Positions 26,143 to 36,672 of a stretch of DNA of 64,000 bases are shown in pieces. The stretch is from assembly GCF_025377685.1 (NCBI RefSeq), contig NZ_JACEHK010000002.1:124001-188000 (forward strand), written 5' to 3'. The notes under the pieces are model-generated. The model was not told where the DNA came from. It saw nothing but the letters and a program-made list of their open reading frames with translations, and made no database searches. This DNA is from Anaerobacillus sp. CMMVII (GTDB taxonomy: Bacteria > Bacillota > Bacilli > Bacillales > Anaerobacillaceae). Position numbers and translations under genes: made by a program. The stretch's first letter is position 1. Each line of letters starts with the position of its first letter.

Positions 26143-27117
26143 TTGTCACTACCGCAAACACCAATTGGACAAAATCCAATGAGACCAGTACAAAGACCTA
26201 AAGGTTTTAAGTTGTTTTTACACCGATGTAAAGAACAAAGAGCTTTACTGATTATGAGTCTTCCGTTTTTAATTTGGTTATTTATCTTTAGATATGTTCC
26301 ACTGTACGGATGGACAATGGCTTTTCAGGATTTTAAACCAGCAAGACCAATTTTAGAACAAACATGGGCTGGGTTTAAACATTTTGAATTTTTATTTTCT
26401 AATCCAAGATTTTTGGAAGTAATGAGAAATACGATTGCCATGAGTTTTATTAATTTAGTGCTCGGATTTGTTACTGCAATTGGGTTGGCAATCCTACTAA
26501 ATGAACTTCGTAATCTATCATTCAAGCGAATCGTCCAAACAATTAGTTACATGCCTCACTTTTTATCATGGGTAGTAGCAGCAAGTATCGTTTCTTATGC
26601 ACTATCAATGGAAAACGGTATCGTAAACATTGTTTTAGTTAACATAGGAATTCTTAGCGAGCCAGTTTTATGGTTAGGAAAGGCAGAGTATTTCTGGGGT
26701 ATTATTGGAGCTTCAGATGTTTGGAAAAACGTTGGTTGGAATTCCATTATTTATTTAGCGGCAATTGCGATGATCGATACAGAACAATATGAAGCAGCTG
26801 AGATGGATGGAGCTACGAGAATTCAACGAATTTGGTATATTACACTACCAGCTATGAAACCAGTTATTATCATTCTATTAATTATGAACATGGGTTATAT
26901 CCTGGATTCAGGGTTTGAAGCACAATACTTATTAATGAACCCAATGAATATGGATTATGCAGAAAATCTAGATATTTTCGTTTTAAGATATGGTATTTCG
27001 ATGGGGAATTTCTCATTAGCAACAGCAGCAGGGATATTTAAAACCGTAGTCAGCTTCATCTTCTTATTCTCCGCAAACTATATTGCGAAACGACTAGGAC
27101 AAGCAAGACTATTCTAG
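26143..27117 (+). CDS. ABC sugar permease, LplB type
   Basis: A 324-aa inner-membrane permease with about six transmembrane segments. The conserved cytoplasmic loop EAAEMDGATRIQRIWYITLP is the EAA motif that contacts the ATPase. PLYGWTMAFQDFKP near the N-terminus is typical of the LplB/YteP subfamily. The TTG at 26143 is chosen because AAGGAGG lies 8 nt before it; a GTG at 26083 sits inside the preceding hairpin. It pairs with the downstream permease to form the channel for xylan-derived oligosaccharides. Confidence 0.92.
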   Translation: MSLPQTPIGQNPMRPVQRPKGFKLFLHRCKEQRALLIMSLPFLIWLFIFRYVPLYGWTMAFQDFKPARPILEQTWAGFKHFEFLFSNPRFLEVMRNTIAMSFINLVLGFVTAIGLAILLNELRNLSFKRIVQTISYMPHFLSWVVAASIVSYALSMENGIVNIVLVNIGILSEPVLWLGKAEYFWGIIGASDVWKNVGWNSIIYLAAIAMIDTEQYEAAEMDGATRIQRIWYITLPAMKPVIIILLIMNMGYILDSGFEAQYLLMNPMNMDYAENLDIFVLRYGISMGNFSLATAAGIFKTVVSFIFLFSANYIAKRLGQARLF

Positions 27118-27131
27118 ATAGGAGGGGCATC

Positions 27132-28058
27132 ATGAAATTTTTACGAAAATTAACGAACCGTAAGCGTTCAGTAGATGATATTATCTTTGATTCAACCAAT
27201 ACGGTTTTCCTGATTTTACTTTGTATAGTCATGTTATACCCGATGTTAAATACATTAGCGGTATCATTTAATGAAGCGACTGACTCTGTTAGAGGCGGGA
27301 TTTACCTTTGGCCGAGGGAGTTCACGCTATATAACTATCAGCATGTGTTTGGAGAAGCCCAACTATTACAAGCTGGGGTAATTTCAGTCTTAAGGACTGT
27401 TGTTGGTACAGCGATTTCAGTTATTTGTACAGCAATGGTAGCTTATACAATTAGTCGTCAATACTTTGTTTTACGTAAGTTTGTTACGATTGCTTTCGTA
27501 TTAACTATGTACTTCAATGGTGGTCTAATTCCAACTTATTTATTAATGAGAGAGCTTTCATTAATCGGATCATTTTGGATTTATATCGTACCAGGAATTA
27601 TCGGTGTATTTAACTTAATTGTTGTACGCTCGTTTATTGAAGGTTTACCAGAAACAATTTTCGAGTCAGCGAAAATTGACGGTGCAGGCGAATTCACAAT
27701 GTTTTTCAAAATTGCTTTACCACTTTGTATTCCAGTAATTGCAACAATCTCATTGTTCGTTGCTGTAGGTCAGTGGAACTCATGGTTCGATGTGTTTCTT
27801 TACAACTCATCAAAGCCAGAACTAAGTACGCTTCAATATGAATTAATGAAAATACTCCAAAGCTCAAGTGCCAATACAGCATCAAGAACAACGGCTGATG
27901 CGTTTGCTAATGCACAAAACGTAAGTGCTAATACTGTAACACCGACATCAATTCGAGCTGCGATGACAATGATTGTAAGTATTCCAATTATTTGTGTTTA
28001 CCCATTCCTACAAAAGTATTTCGTAAAAGGATTAACTTTAGGTGGAGTAAAAGGATAG
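27132..28058 (+). CDS. ABC sugar permease, LplC type
   Basis: A 308-aa permease with six predicted transmembrane segments and the EAA motif ESAKIDGAGEFTMFFKIALP. The opening DSTNTVFLILLCIVMLYPM and the middle MYFNGGLIPTYLL are typical of LplC/YtcP proteins. It begins 14 bp after the first permease gene with GGAGGGG as ribosome site. It is the second half of the importer channel. Confidence 0.92.
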   Translation: MKFLRKLTNRKRSVDDIIFDSTNTVFLILLCIVMLYPMLNTLAVSFNEATDSVRGGIYLWPREFTLYNYQHVFGEAQLLQAGVISVLRTVVGTAISVICTAMVAYTISRQYFVLRKFVTIAFVLTMYFNGGLIPTYLLMRELSLIGSFWIYIVPGIIGVFNLIVVRSFIEGLPETIFESAKIDGAGEFTMFFKIALPLCIPVIATISLFVAVGQWNSWFDVFLYNSSKPELSTLQYELMKILQSSSANTASRTTADAFANAQNVSANTVTPTSIRAAMTMIVSIPIICVYPFLQKYFVKGLTLGGVKG

Positions 28059-28172
28059 TCATTTCTGTCAACTTAAAAAAGTTAATATGTACCCTGAGAA
28101 AGTATATCACTTTCATTTTGGGAGTACAAGACTATCATTCTAATTTGTTTCAGAAAGGAATCTAGTTAATTT

Positions 28173-30281
28173 ATGTCTACTCCAAAAAATATCTTTTTTA
28201 ATGCACATCATTCTCCTATTGGGGCATTCTCAAGTTTTACATTAGGTTTTCCAGGTAATGGTGGCGGCTTAGATTTAGAACTAGGCCGCTCCCCAAGACA
28301 AAACGTTTATATTGGACTTGAAACAGCGGAAAAGGGGATTTTCGAAACACTCCCATTTCATTTAGATGCTGAAAGTGAAGCAGCACGTTATGATATTGAA
28401 AATCCTGATCCGAATCCGAATAAGCCGGAAATATTAGTACATTACGCAAATGAAAAATTGAAGCGAGAATTTAATGTTTCAACTGATACTTGGAAGGCAG
28501 GGGATCTTACATTTACAATTTATTCCCCAATACAGGCTGTTCCTGATCCTTCAAGTGCTTTGGAAGCAGACTTGAAGTTAGCGCTAGTGCCTGCAGTAAT
28601 TGCAGAACTAACCGTAGACAATTCACATGGGAAAGAAACAAGACGAGCATTTTTCGGCTATGAAGGCTCTGATCCATATAGTTCAATGCGTCGTCTTGAC
28701 GATACATCAAATTTAGTAGGTGTTGGCCAAGGACGCTTAACAGCGATCGTATCCAACGATCCTAGTATTAAGTCGGCTATGCACTTTAGTATGGAAGATA
28801 TTTTGCTTAATCCCCTCCAAGAGAATTGGACGTTTGGATTAGGTAAGGTCGGCGCTTTAATCATGGATACACCAGCTGGTGAAGTAAAAACGTATCAATT
28901 TGCGATTTGCTTCCATCGTCATGGGTTTGCTACAGCTGGTTTAGATACAACGTATCTTTATACTAAGTATTTTAAAAATATTGAAGAGGTTGGCGAGTAT
29001 GCACTTGCGAATTTCGGAAAATTAGTAGAGAAAGCAGTAAAATCTAATGGCATGATAACAGAAGCAAAGCTATCAGATGATCAAAAATTTATGATGGCTC
29101 ATGCAATTAGAAGTTATTATGGTTGTACACAATTATTAGAACATGAAGGCAAGCCATTATGGGTCGTTAACGAAGGGGAATATCGTATGATGAATACGTT
29201 CGATCTTACGGTAGACCAATTATTCTTTGAAATGAAAATGAACCCTTGGACTGTAAAAAATGTGCTTGATTTGTTTGTTGCAAGGTACAGCTATGAAGAC
29301 AAAGTTCGCTTTCCTGGTGATGATACAGAGTATCCGGGTGGACTAAGCTTTACCCATGATATGGGAGTTGCCAACACGTTTTCAAGACAACATTACTCGT
29401 CTTATGAGCTATACGGTTTAGATGGGTGTTTCTCCCACATGACACAAGAGCAGTTAGTAAACTGGATTTTATGTGCAGCTGTATATGTTGAGCAAACAGG
29501 AGACCAAGAGTGGTTACAAGCAAACCTATCAGTAGTTGAACAATGCTTCCAAAGTATGTTAAATCGTGACCATCCTGAACCAGACAAAAGAAATGGATTA
29601 ATGGGTCTTGATAGCTCAAGAACGATGGGTGGAGCAGAAATTACTACTTACGACAGCCTTGATGTTTCTTTAGGTCAGGCCCGAAATAATATCTATTTAG
29701 CAGGGAAATGTTGGGCAGCCTATGTTGCACTAGAAAAGATCTTTGCTAGAGAAGGTTTAGCTGAGTTGGCGCAGGCTGCTGGAACTCAAGCAGATATAGC
29801 AGCGAAGACAATGACAGAAAATGTTACGGAGCATGGGTATATTCCTGCAGTTATCGGAGAAGGCAATGACTCAAAGATAATTCCTGCTATTGAAGGATTA
29901 GTATTCCCTTACTTTACAAATTGCCAGGAAGCCTTAGATCGTAATGGACGTTTTGCAAGTTATATTCAAGTATTAGAAAACCATTTAGAAGTGGTCTTAG
30001 AAGAAGGTATTTGCTTATTCGAAAATGGTGGATGGAAAATTTCCTCTACTAGCAATAATTCGTGGTTAAGTAAAATTTATCTATCTCAATTTATTGCTCG
30101 TCACATTTTACATCTACCTTGGGAGGAAAAAGGCGCGAAAGCAGATGCTGCTCACGTTGAATGGTTAACACATCCGACATTATCTATTTGGAGTTGGAGT
30201 GATCAGATCATTTCTGGAGAAATTTCAGGTAGTAAATATTATCCTCGTGGAGTCACAAGCATTCTTTGGCTAGAAGAATAA
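28173..30281 (+). CDS. Beta-xylosidase, GH52
   Basis: A 702-aa GH52 beta-xylosidase, matching the 705-aa Geobacillus XynB2 from end to end as recalled. The nucleophile is Glu334 in VVNEGEYRMMN and the acid/base Asp494 in ITTYDSLDVSLGQARNN. NLFFNAHHSP-like and GFPG stretches at the N-terminus and SIWSWSDQI near the C-terminus are conserved. There is no signal peptide, so it acts on imported oligosaccharides. It follows the importer by 114 bp, with AGAAAGGA as ribosome site, and is likely in the same operon. Confidence 0.96.
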   Translation: MSTPKNIFFNAHHSPIGAFSSFTLGFPGNGGGLDLELGRSPRQNVYIGLETAEKGIFETLPFHLDAESEAARYDIENPDPNPNKPEILVHYANEKLKREFNVSTDTWKAGDLTFTIYSPIQAVPDPSSALEADLKLALVPAVIAELTVDNSHGKETRRAFFGYEGSDPYSSMRRLDDTSNLVGVGQGRLTAIVSNDPSIKSAMHFSMEDILLNPLQENWTFGLGKVGALIMDTPAGEVKTYQFAICFHRHGFATAGLDTTYLYTKYFKNIEEVGEYALANFGKLVEKAVKSNGMITEAKLSDDQKFMMAHAIRSYYGCTQLLEHEGKPLWVVNEGEYRMMNTFDLTVDQLFFEMKMNPWTVKNVLDLFVARYSYEDKVRFPGDDTEYPGGLSFTHDMGVANTFSRQHYSSYELYGLDGCFSHMTQEQLVNWILCAAVYVEQTGDQEWLQANLSVVEQCFQSMLNRDHPEPDKRNGLMGLDSSRTMGGAEITTYDSLDVSLGQARNNIYLAGKCWAAYVALEKIFAREGLAELAQAAGTQADIAAKTMTENVTEHGYIPAVIGEGNDSKIIPAIEGLVFPYFTNCQEALDRNGRFASYIQVLENHLEVVLEEGICLFENGGWKISSTSNNSWLSKIYLSQFIARHILHLPWEEKGAKADAAHVEWLTHPTLSIWSWSDQIISGEISGSKYYPRGVTSILWLEE

Positions 30282-30334
30282 GTAGAGTCCCTAGTAAGAG
30301 GCAAAATATAGCTTGTTAATACTAGCTATATTAA

Positions 30335-30359
30335 AAGCAACAATCTTTTAGAAACAGCC
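30335..30359 (+). mobile_element. Fragment of a MITE-like terminus
   Basis: AGCAACAATCTTTTAGAAA followed by CAGCC matches the right ends of the other elements (55331-55357, 18871-18893). No matching left end or target duplication was found. A neighbouring hairpin AATATAGCT / AGCTATATT lies just upstream. Confidence 0.4.
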
Positions 30360-30371
30360 ATATAAAAACAA

Positions 30372-30415
30372 AATCACCCGTCTATCTCGATTACCCAGTA
30401 GACGGGTGAAATTTT
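30372..30415 (+). terminator. Hairpin directly upstream of the GH10 gene
   Basis: ATCACCCGTCTA / TAGACGGGTGA with a 13-nt loop and AATTTT tail. Only about 28 nt separate it from the GH10 start, leaving no room for a promoter. It is probably an attenuator or mRNA-processing element. Confidence 0.7.
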
Positions 30416-30443
30416 AATGTTAAAGCACTCGGAGGCGAAAACC

Positions 30444-31451
30444 ATGGATCAAAAACGTACAATTATACCTGCACTTCATGAAGTCTATAAAGACTATTTT
30501 TCAATTGGTGCGGCAGTTAATTCGAAGACATTAAGTTCTGACAAAGAATTATTAAAAAAGCATTTTAATAGTTTAACAGCTGAAAATGAAATGAAATTTG
30601 GACTTCTGCAACCACAAGAAGGTGTATATACTTTTGATCAAGCTGATAAACTAGTGGCGTTTGCTGATGAAAATGGGATGAAGCTAAGAGGTCATACACT
30701 AGTTTGGCATAACCAAACGTCCGACTGGATTTTTACAAATAAAGATGGATTGCAAGTGGATCGTGATACGCTTCTTGCAAGAATGGAAGCTCATATTTCA
30801 ACCGTAATGGGTCGTTATAAAGGGAGCTTCTATAGTTGGGATGTTGTCAATGAAGCGATCTCTGATGATCATGCGGAATATTTGCGCCAATCGAAATGGT
30901 TAGAAATCATTGGTGAGGACTTTATTGCAAAAGCCTTTGAATTTGCTCATAAGGCAGATCCTAATGCTTCGTTATTTTATAACGATTATAATGAGTCTGA
31001 TCCAGAAAAGCGCGAGAAAATATACCGTCTTGTCAAATCTTTACTAGAAAAAGATGTCCCAATTCATGGCATTGGCTTACAAGCCCACTGGAACTTGTAT
31101 GCACCAAACTTAGATGATATTCGTGCAGCAATCGAACGTTATGCGTCATTAGGCTTACAACTACAAATTACGGAAATGGATGTTTCTGCTTTTGCCTGGG
31201 ATGACCGACGTACAGATTTAACACAACCTACAGAGGAAATTCTTGAGCTACAAGCAAAAAGGTATGAAGAGTTCTTTAAACTTTTCCGGGAATATCGTGA
31301 CGTTATTACAAATGTAACGTTCTGGGGAGCGAATGATGCGTATACGTGGTTAAGTAATTTTCCGGTGCCTGGAAGAAAAAATTGGCCATTTGTCTTGGAT
31401 GAAAAAGGTACACCAAAAGAATCGTTTTGGAAAATTACTGATATCAAATAA
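30444..31451 (+). CDS. Intracellular endo-1,4-beta-xylanase, GH10
   Basis: A 335-aa GH10 TIM-barrel xylanase with only the catalytic domain. The acid/base is Glu137 (WDVVNEAI) and the nucleophile Glu244 (LQITEMDVSAF); RGHTLVWHNQ and WGANDAYTWL line the binding cleft. It has no signal peptide, as in the intracellular xylanases (IXT6-type) that cut imported aldouronic and xylo-oligosaccharides. The start at 30444 has GGAGG 8 nt upstream; ATG 30417 is unsupported. It lies 47 bp before aguA, its natural partner. Confidence 0.95.
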   Translation: MDQKRTIIPALHEVYKDYFSIGAAVNSKTLSSDKELLKKHFNSLTAENEMKFGLLQPQEGVYTFDQADKLVAFADENGMKLRGHTLVWHNQTSDWIFTNKDGLQVDRDTLLARMEAHISTVMGRYKGSFYSWDVVNEAISDDHAEYLRQSKWLEIIGEDFIAKAFEFAHKADPNASLFYNDYNESDPEKREKIYRLVKSLLEKDVPIHGIGLQAHWNLYAPNLDDIRAAIERYASLGLQLQITEMDVSAFAWDDRRTDLTQPTEEILELQAKRYEEFFKLFREYRDVITNVTFWGANDAYTWLSNFPVPGRKNWPFVLDEKGTPKESFWKITDIK

Positions 31452-31459
31452 ATAAAGCA

Positions 31460-31480
31460 GTTTCATGTCATCCATGAAAC
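31460..31480 (+). promoter_or_regulatory. Short hairpin before aguA
   Basis: Perfect 8-bp arms GTTTCATG / CATGAAAC with a 5-nt loop, just before the aguA ribosome site. It has no T-run, so it may influence translation or mRNA stability. Confidence 0.45.
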
Positions 31481-31498
31481 AGGTTGGAGGTATATAGC

Positions 31499-33565
31499 AT
31501 GAACGACCTAAAAGGAAATACAGGTTATGAAGGTTGGTTACGTTATAGTAAACTTACAAATTCTGAATTACGTAAAGAATATCATTCTTTCTTTGAAAAA
31601 ATCGTTGTAACTGAAACTACAGAAGTATTAACTTCTGCAAAAGACGAACTGTTGAACGGTCTTTCATCGATTTTAGACACTAGTTTAGAAGTTACGAATA
31701 TTCCTGAAGGACATTCGTATGTTCAGTTAATTACGAAAAGTAACGTTGATTTACTAAGTGGAATAGTTAGTAACAACCTTCCTTCTCAGCTTAATGATGA
31801 AGGTTACCTAATTAAGGCTATTAATGATAATAATGCGCTTGTTATCTACGGAAACACAGATAAAGGAGTACTTTATGGTGTCTTTCATTTGCTTAGACTG
31901 TTACAAACTAAAACAAGTTTGATCAATTTAGAGGTCATAGAAAATCCGAAAAATCAGCTTAGGATGTTAAATCATTGGGATAATATGGATGGGAGCATTG
32001 AGCGAGGATACGCTGGGAAATCCATTTTCTTTGAAGACAATCGTTTTGTAGAAGATTTCTCAAGAATTAAGGATTATGCAAGACTTTTAGCTTCGATTGG
32101 AATTAATGGGACGACGATTAATAACGTAAATGTCCATGAGGTTGAAACGTATTTGATTACGCCTAAGTTCCTTCCTGATGTAGCAAGGGTTGCTGATATC
32201 TTTAGAGCTTATGGAGTAAAACTGTTTTTAAGTGTTAACTATGCTAGTACGATCCAACTTGGTGGTTTAGGAACAGCCGATCCGCTTGATGTAAATGTTC
32301 GCAACTGGTGGAAAGAGAAAGCAAAAGAAGTTTACAGCTATATCCCTGATTTTGGTGGGGTTGTGGTCAAAGCTGACTCAGAACACCGTCCTGGCCCGTT
32401 TACGTATGGTAGAAATCATGCCGATGGGTCAAACATGTTAGCAGAAGCACTAGAGCCGTTTGGCGGTATCGTGCTTTGGAGATGCTTTGTTTACAATTGC
32501 TTACAAAACTGGCGTGATCGTTCGATAGACCGAGCAAGGGCGGCTTATGACCACTTCAAACCTTTAGATGGACAATTTAAAGAGAATGTATTGTTACAAA
32601 TTAAAAATGGTCCAATGGACTTCCAAGTACGTGAAGGAGTTTCACCACTATTTGGTGCAATGCCTAACACCAATCAAATCTTAGAGTTCCAGGTAACCCA
32701 AGAATATACGGGGCAACAAAGACATCTATGCTATTTAATTCCGCAATGGAAAGAAATCCTTGATTTTGACACGTATGCTAAAGGTGAAGGATCAACCGTG
32801 AAGTCTGTTGTTGACGGTAGTATGTATCAGTATAAATATTCAGGAATAACGGCAGTTGTCAATGTTGGTAACGACGAAAACTGGACTGGACACACATTAG
32901 CGCAAGCGAATCTTTATGGTTACGGTCGCTTAATTTGGAACCCAGAATTGTCTTCTGAAGAAATTACTGATGAGTGGGTAAAAGCTACGTTTGGAACTGA
33001 TCCAAATGTAATCGAAACAGTATCAGAAATGCTTCTTTCATCTTGGGGGATTTATGAAAATTACACATCGCCACTTGGTGTAGGTTGGATGGTAAATCCA
33101 AATCATCATTATGGTCCGAATGTCGACGGCTATGAATACGATAGATGGGGCACATATCACTTTGCGGATTGCAAAGGGATCGGTGTTGATCGAACGGTGG
33201 CAACAGGGACTGGCTTTACGGGGCAATACTTCGAAGAAAATGCGAGTCTTTACGAATCGCTGGAGACTTGTCCTGATGAACTCTTATTGTTCTTCCATCA
33301 CGTACCATACACGCACGAATTAAAGTCTGGCATTACTGTCATTCAGCATATTTATAACACACACTTTGAAGGTGTTGAACAAGCAGAAGAATTAAAAAAT
33401 CGTTGGTTGGCCTTAGAAGGGAAAATTGACGATGCAAGATTTAAGCATGTGTTAGCAAGGCAAGAAGAGCAAGCTGAGCATTCACAAGAATGGCGCGATA
33501 TCATTAATACCTATTTTTATCGTAAATCAGGTATTGCTGATGAGAAGAATAGAAAGATCTATTAA
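31499..33565 (+). CDS. aguA: Alpha-glucuronidase, GH67
   Basis: A 688-aa GH67 enzyme that releases 4-O-methyl-glucuronic acid from the non-reducing-end xylose of aldouronic acids. The N-terminal [30 protein letters not shown] and the active-site [22 protein letters not shown] are hallmarks of the family. It is intracellular. The ATG at 31499 follows GGAGG; a TTG at 31484 overlaps the ribosome site. It is closed by a strong terminator, after which genes for the released glucuronate begin. Confidence 0.96.
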   Translation: MNDLKGNTGYEGWLRYSKLTNSELRKEYHSFFEKIVVTETTEVLTSAKDELLNGLSSILDTSLEVTNIPEGHSYVQLITKSNVDLLSGIVSNNLPSQLNDEGYLIKAINDNNALVIYGNTDKGVLYGVFHLLRLLQTKTSLINLEVIENPKNQLRMLNHWDNMDGSIERGYAGKSIFFEDNRFVEDFSRIKDYARLLASIGINGTTINNVNVHEVETYLITPKFLPDVARVADIFRAYGVKLFLSVNYASTIQLGGLGTADPLDVNVRNWWKEKAKEVYSYIPDFGGVVVKADSEHRPGPFTYGRNHADGSNMLAEALEPFGGIVLWRCFVYNCLQNWRDRSIDRARAAYDHFKPLDGQFKENVLLQIKNGPMDFQVREGVSPLFGAMPNTNQILEFQVTQEYTGQQRHLCYLIPQWKEILDFDTYAKGEGSTVKSVVDGSMYQYKYSGITAVVNVGNDENWTGHTLAQANLYGYGRLIWNPELSSEEITDEWVKATFGTDPNVIETVSEMLLSSWGIYENYTSPLGVGWMVNPNHHYGPNVDGYEYDRWGTYHFADCKGIGVDRTVATGTGFTGQYFEENASLYESLETCPDELLLFFHHVPYTHELKSGITVIQHIYNTHFEGVEQAEELKNRWLALEGKIDDARFKHVLARQEEQAEHSQEWRDIINTYFYRKSGIADEKNRKIY

Positions 33566-33630
33566 AAGTGGGGCATTCACCCTAGCTAAAAGGATGTACT
33601 CAAAAAAATAAGAATTAGGCTTACGCCATA

Positions 33631-33666
33631 AAAAGACAACTTGGTGAATAGCCAAGTTGTCTTTTT
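33631..33666 (+). terminator. Terminator after aguA
   Basis: Perfect 14-bp stem AAAAGACAACTTGG / CCAAGTTGTCTTTT with a short loop and T-run. No clear promoter was found in the 75 bp before uxuA. Confidence 0.9.
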
Positions 33667-33741
33667 GGATTGTTTTTAGAATCCATTGAGGTTAAATGCC
33701 TCTTCAGGATCCTTATGCAAAAGATGAAGGAGGTTTTTATT

Positions 33742-34815
33742 ATGAGAATGACGTTTCGATGGTTTGGAGAAGGAAACGATACTGTTAGTTTAAAGCATAT
33801 AAAGCATATTCCAGGTGTAGAAGGAATTGTATGGTCGTTACATGATCTTGCAGCTGGAGTTGAATGGCCGATGGATAAAATTCTTGAGGTCAAAAAGCAA
33901 GCTGATGAGGTAGGTTTAAATATTGATGTCGTTGAAAGTGTCAATATCCATGAAGATATTAAGCTAGGTTTACCGACGAGAGATGAATATATTGAAAACT
34001 ATAAAAAGACAATTAAAAAATTAGGAAAAGTAGGAGTAAAGGTTATTTGCTACAACTTTATGCCTGTCTTTGATTGGACGAGAACCGATCTTTTTAAGGA
34101 ATTAGAGGATGGTTCTACAGCTTTATTTTATGAAAAAGCGATCGTTGATGATATGGATCCACTACAACTTGTTTCGATGATTTCAGATAACCCAGATTTT
34201 ACAATGCCAGGTTGGGAACCAGAGCGCTTAAAGCAATTATCTAGTTTATTCGAAGCTTATAAAGAAGTTTCAGAAGAAGACCTTTGGGACAACCTGAAAT
34301 ATTTTTTAGAAGAAATCATTCCAGTAGCTGAAGAAAATGATATTAAAATGGCCATTCATCCGGATGATCCACCTTGGCCAATCTTTGGTTTACCGAGAAT
34401 TATGACATGTAAAGAAAATTTACGAAGACTTCTAAGCCTAGTAGATAGCCCTTCAAACGGTTTAACCCTTTGCAGTGGTTCTTTAGGTGCAAACCCTGAA
34501 AATAATGTTGCTGATATGGTTAGAGAGTTTGCCGATCGGATTCCGTTTGCTCACATTAGAAATGTAAAAGTATATGAAAATGGTGACTTTGTTGAAACTT
34601 CACATCGCAGTGAAGATGGAACGGTTGATATTTATGAAATTGTTAAGGCTTATCACGAAGTAGGCTTTACGGGGTACGCAAGACCTGATCATGGCAGACA
34701 TATTTGGGACGAGAAATGTCGACCAGGGTATGGATTATATGATCGTGGATTAGGAATTATGTATATGTGGGGGATTTGGGATAGCTTAACGAGAATGAAA
34801 GAGGAGGTTAATTAA
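33742..34815 (+). CDS. uxuA: Mannonate dehydratase
   Basis: A 357-aa UxuA that dehydrates D-mannonate to 2-keto-3-deoxygluconate. It is a metal-dependent TIM barrel; [18 protein letters not shown] and [13 protein letters not shown] at the N-terminus, and [17 protein letters not shown] and [11 protein letters not shown] later, are conserved. AAGGAGG lies 8 nt before ATG 33742, where family members begin, so an upstream in-frame start at 33670 is rejected. Its stop overlaps the next start by one base (TAATG). This is the first gene of the glucuronate operon. Confidence 0.95.
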   Translation: MRMTFRWFGEGNDTVSLKHIKHIPGVEGIVWSLHDLAAGVEWPMDKILEVKKQADEVGLNIDVVESVNIHEDIKLGLPTRDEYIENYKKTIKKLGKVGVKVICYNFMPVFDWTRTDLFKELEDGSTALFYEKAIVDDMDPLQLVSMISDNPDFTMPGWEPERLKQLSSLFEAYKEVSEEDLWDNLKYFLEEIIPVAEENDIKMAIHPDDPPWPIFGLPRIMTCKENLRRLLSLVDSPSNGLTLCSGSLGANPENNVADMVREFADRIPFAHIRNVKVYENGDFVETSHRSEDGTVDIYEIVKAYHEVGFTGYARPDHGRHIWDEKCRPGYGLYDRGLGIMYMWGIWDSLTRMKEEVN

Positions 34816-35663
34816 TGATAACCTTAAATGAAAATTTAAAAGGGAAAGTGGCAGTTGTCACTGGCGGAGGTGGCGTTCTGTGTGGGGCGATGGCAAAAGA
34901 GTTGGCCAGACACGGAGTGAAAGTAGCGATCCTTAACCGTACCAAGGAAAAGGGAGAAATCGTAGCCGCTGAAATTAGAGAAGCAGGTGGCGAAGCAATA
35001 GCGATTGCTTGTAATGTTGTTGATGTTGAAAGTGTGAAGCAAGCAGAAGAAATTGTAGCGGCCGAATTTGGCGCTTGTGACATCTTGATTAATGGCGCCG
35101 GAGGTAACCATCCTGACGGTTCAACGACAAATGAAACGCTGAACATAGAAGACATTGAAAATCCTGAGATAAAAAGTTTTTTTGATTTAAGCTTCGAGGG
35201 TTTTAACCATGTCTTTAACTTAAATATTATTGGCACAGTCATCCCGACACAAATTTTTACGAAAAAAATGATCAATCGAAAAGGTGCCATTGTTATTAAC
35301 ATATCCTCAATGAGCGCACCTTCTCCAATGACAAAAGTACCTGCCTACAGTGCGGCCAAAGCAGGGATTGATAACTTTACACAATGGTTAGCGGTTCATA
35401 TGGCACCAGTGGGAGTTCGCGTAAATGCCATTGCACCTGGTTTTTTTCTGACTGATCAAAACAGACGATTACTACAAAATGAAGATGGTTCACTCACACC
35501 AAGATCTGAAAAAATCATCTCACATACTCCGATGAGACGATTTGGTTCACCTGAAGACTTGTTTGGAACCTTACTATGGTTAGCAGATGAGAACCTTTCA
35601 GGTTTTGTCACAGGAATTTCGGTTCCAGTTGATGGCGGCTTTATGTCGTATTCAGGAGTTTAA
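34815..35663 (+). CDS. uxuB: D-mannonate oxidoreductase, SDR type
   Basis: A 282-aa short-chain dehydrogenase. The NAD-binding [18 protein letters not shown], the NGAGGNH motif, catalytic Ser ([10 protein letters not shown]) and YSAAKAG (Tyr and Lys) are in place. In Bacillus, SDR-type enzymes at this position reduce D-fructuronate to D-mannonate and replace the long-chain UxuB of enterobacteria; the function is assigned from context. It overlaps uxuA by one base, so the two are translationally coupled. Confidence 0.9.
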   Translation: MITLNENLKGKVAVVTGGGGVLCGAMAKELARHGVKVAILNRTKEKGEIVAAEIREAGGEAIAIACNVVDVESVKQAEEIVAAEFGACDILINGAGGNHPDGSTTNETLNIEDIENPEIKSFFDLSFEGFNHVFNLNIIGTVIPTQIFTKKMINRKGAIVINISSMSAPSPMTKVPAYSAAKAGIDNFTQWLAVHMAPVGVRVNAIAPGFFLTDQNRRLLQNEDGSLTPRSEKIISHTPMRRFGSPEDLFGTLLWLADENLSGFVTGISVPVDGGFMSYSGV

Positions 35664-35688
35664 GTTTTTTTCCAAAGGAGGCTAAGAC

Positions 35689-36642
35689 ATGGATGTTGTG
35701 ACGATTGGTGAAACAATGGTTTGTTTCACCCCAGATTCATCACCATTAATGAGATACGCTCACACCTACTCACAGAGGTTTGGTGGAGCCGAAACGAATG
35801 TTGCTATTGGTTTGAGCAGATTAGGGCATCAAGTTGGCTGGATCAGTAAAGCGGGAAACGACGAATTTGGTAAAGCGCTTTTATCATTTGTTCGTGGGGA
35901 AGGCATTGACGTGAGCCAAGTGAAAATTGATCCGCATGCACCAACAGGGCTTTATTTTAAAGAGGTTAGAAGTGGTGATAATGTACGCGTACAATATTAT
36001 CGTAAAGGTTCGGCTGCAAGTACCTTGACTCCAAATGATCTAGAGGAAGCGTATATCGCAAAGGCCAAGTATCTACATATTACTGGAATAACCCCTGCAT
36101 TAAGTGATAGTTGCTATCAAACGGTCCTTCATGCAATTGCGATTGCCAAAGCAAACAGGTTAAAGGTTGTTTTCGATCCGAATCTGCGTAAGAAGCTATG
36201 GTCTGAAGAAAAAGCGAGAAGTGTTTTATTAGAAATTGCAGCCTTAGCAGATATCATTCTTCCTGGTATCGATGAAGGTTCATTTATGTTCGGTGAAACT
36301 GACCCTGAAAAACTAGGAGAATTATTTTTACAACATGGAGCGTCCGTTGTTATTTTAAAAGCAGGAGCAAAAGGTGCTTACTATTTTACGGAGTCCGAGA
36401 AGCAATTTGTACCAGGTTTTTCTGTGAAAACAGTAGTCGACCCGGTAGGAGCAGGAGATGGGTTTGCTGCGGGTATCATTTCTGGATTATTAGATAACCT
36501 ACCATTAGAAAAGATCGTCGAGAGGGGGAATGCAATTGGTGCCCTTGCGACCCAGGTGATGGGGGATTTTGAAGGTTTGCCTGACCGCTTTGAATTAAAC
36601 CAATTCATGTATTCTTCTTCAGATGAAGACGTTAGTAGATAA
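35689..36642 (+). CDS. kdgK: 2-keto-3-deoxygluconate kinase (PfkB family)
   Basis: A 317-aa ribokinase-family kinase that phosphorylates 2-keto-3-deoxygluconate to KDPG. GGAETNVAIGLSRLG is the first PfkB signature and DPVGAGDGFAAGIISG the second, with the catalytic Asp. AAAGGAGG precedes the ATG, 25 bp after uxuB. Its position between uxuB and kdgA fixes the substrate better than sequence alone. Confidence 0.93.
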   Translation: MDVVTIGETMVCFTPDSSPLMRYAHTYSQRFGGAETNVAIGLSRLGHQVGWISKAGNDEFGKALLSFVRGEGIDVSQVKIDPHAPTGLYFKEVRSGDNVRVQYYRKGSAASTLTPNDLEEAYIAKAKYLHITGITPALSDSCYQTVLHAIAIAKANRLKVVFDPNLRKKLWSEEKARSVLLEIAALADIILPGIDEGSFMFGETDPEKLGELFLQHGASVVILKAGAKGAYYFTESEKQFVPGFSVKTVVDPVGAGDGFAAGIISGLLDNLPLEKIVERGNAIGALATQVMGDFEGLPDRFELNQFMYSSSDEDVSR

Positions 36643-36672
36643 AAATATACAAATATTTTTCTTGGAGGTCCT

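Noticed and set aside
31139-31447. 102-codon minus-strand frame inside GH10
   Set aside because: It is antisense to conserved coding sequence, without a ribosome site or known family. Other long antisense frames (for example inside tkt, xylA and the SDR gene) were rejected for the same reason.
33670-33741. Longer uxuA start
   Set aside because: AAGGAGG before 33742 and the family start MRMTFRWFG favour the shorter form.
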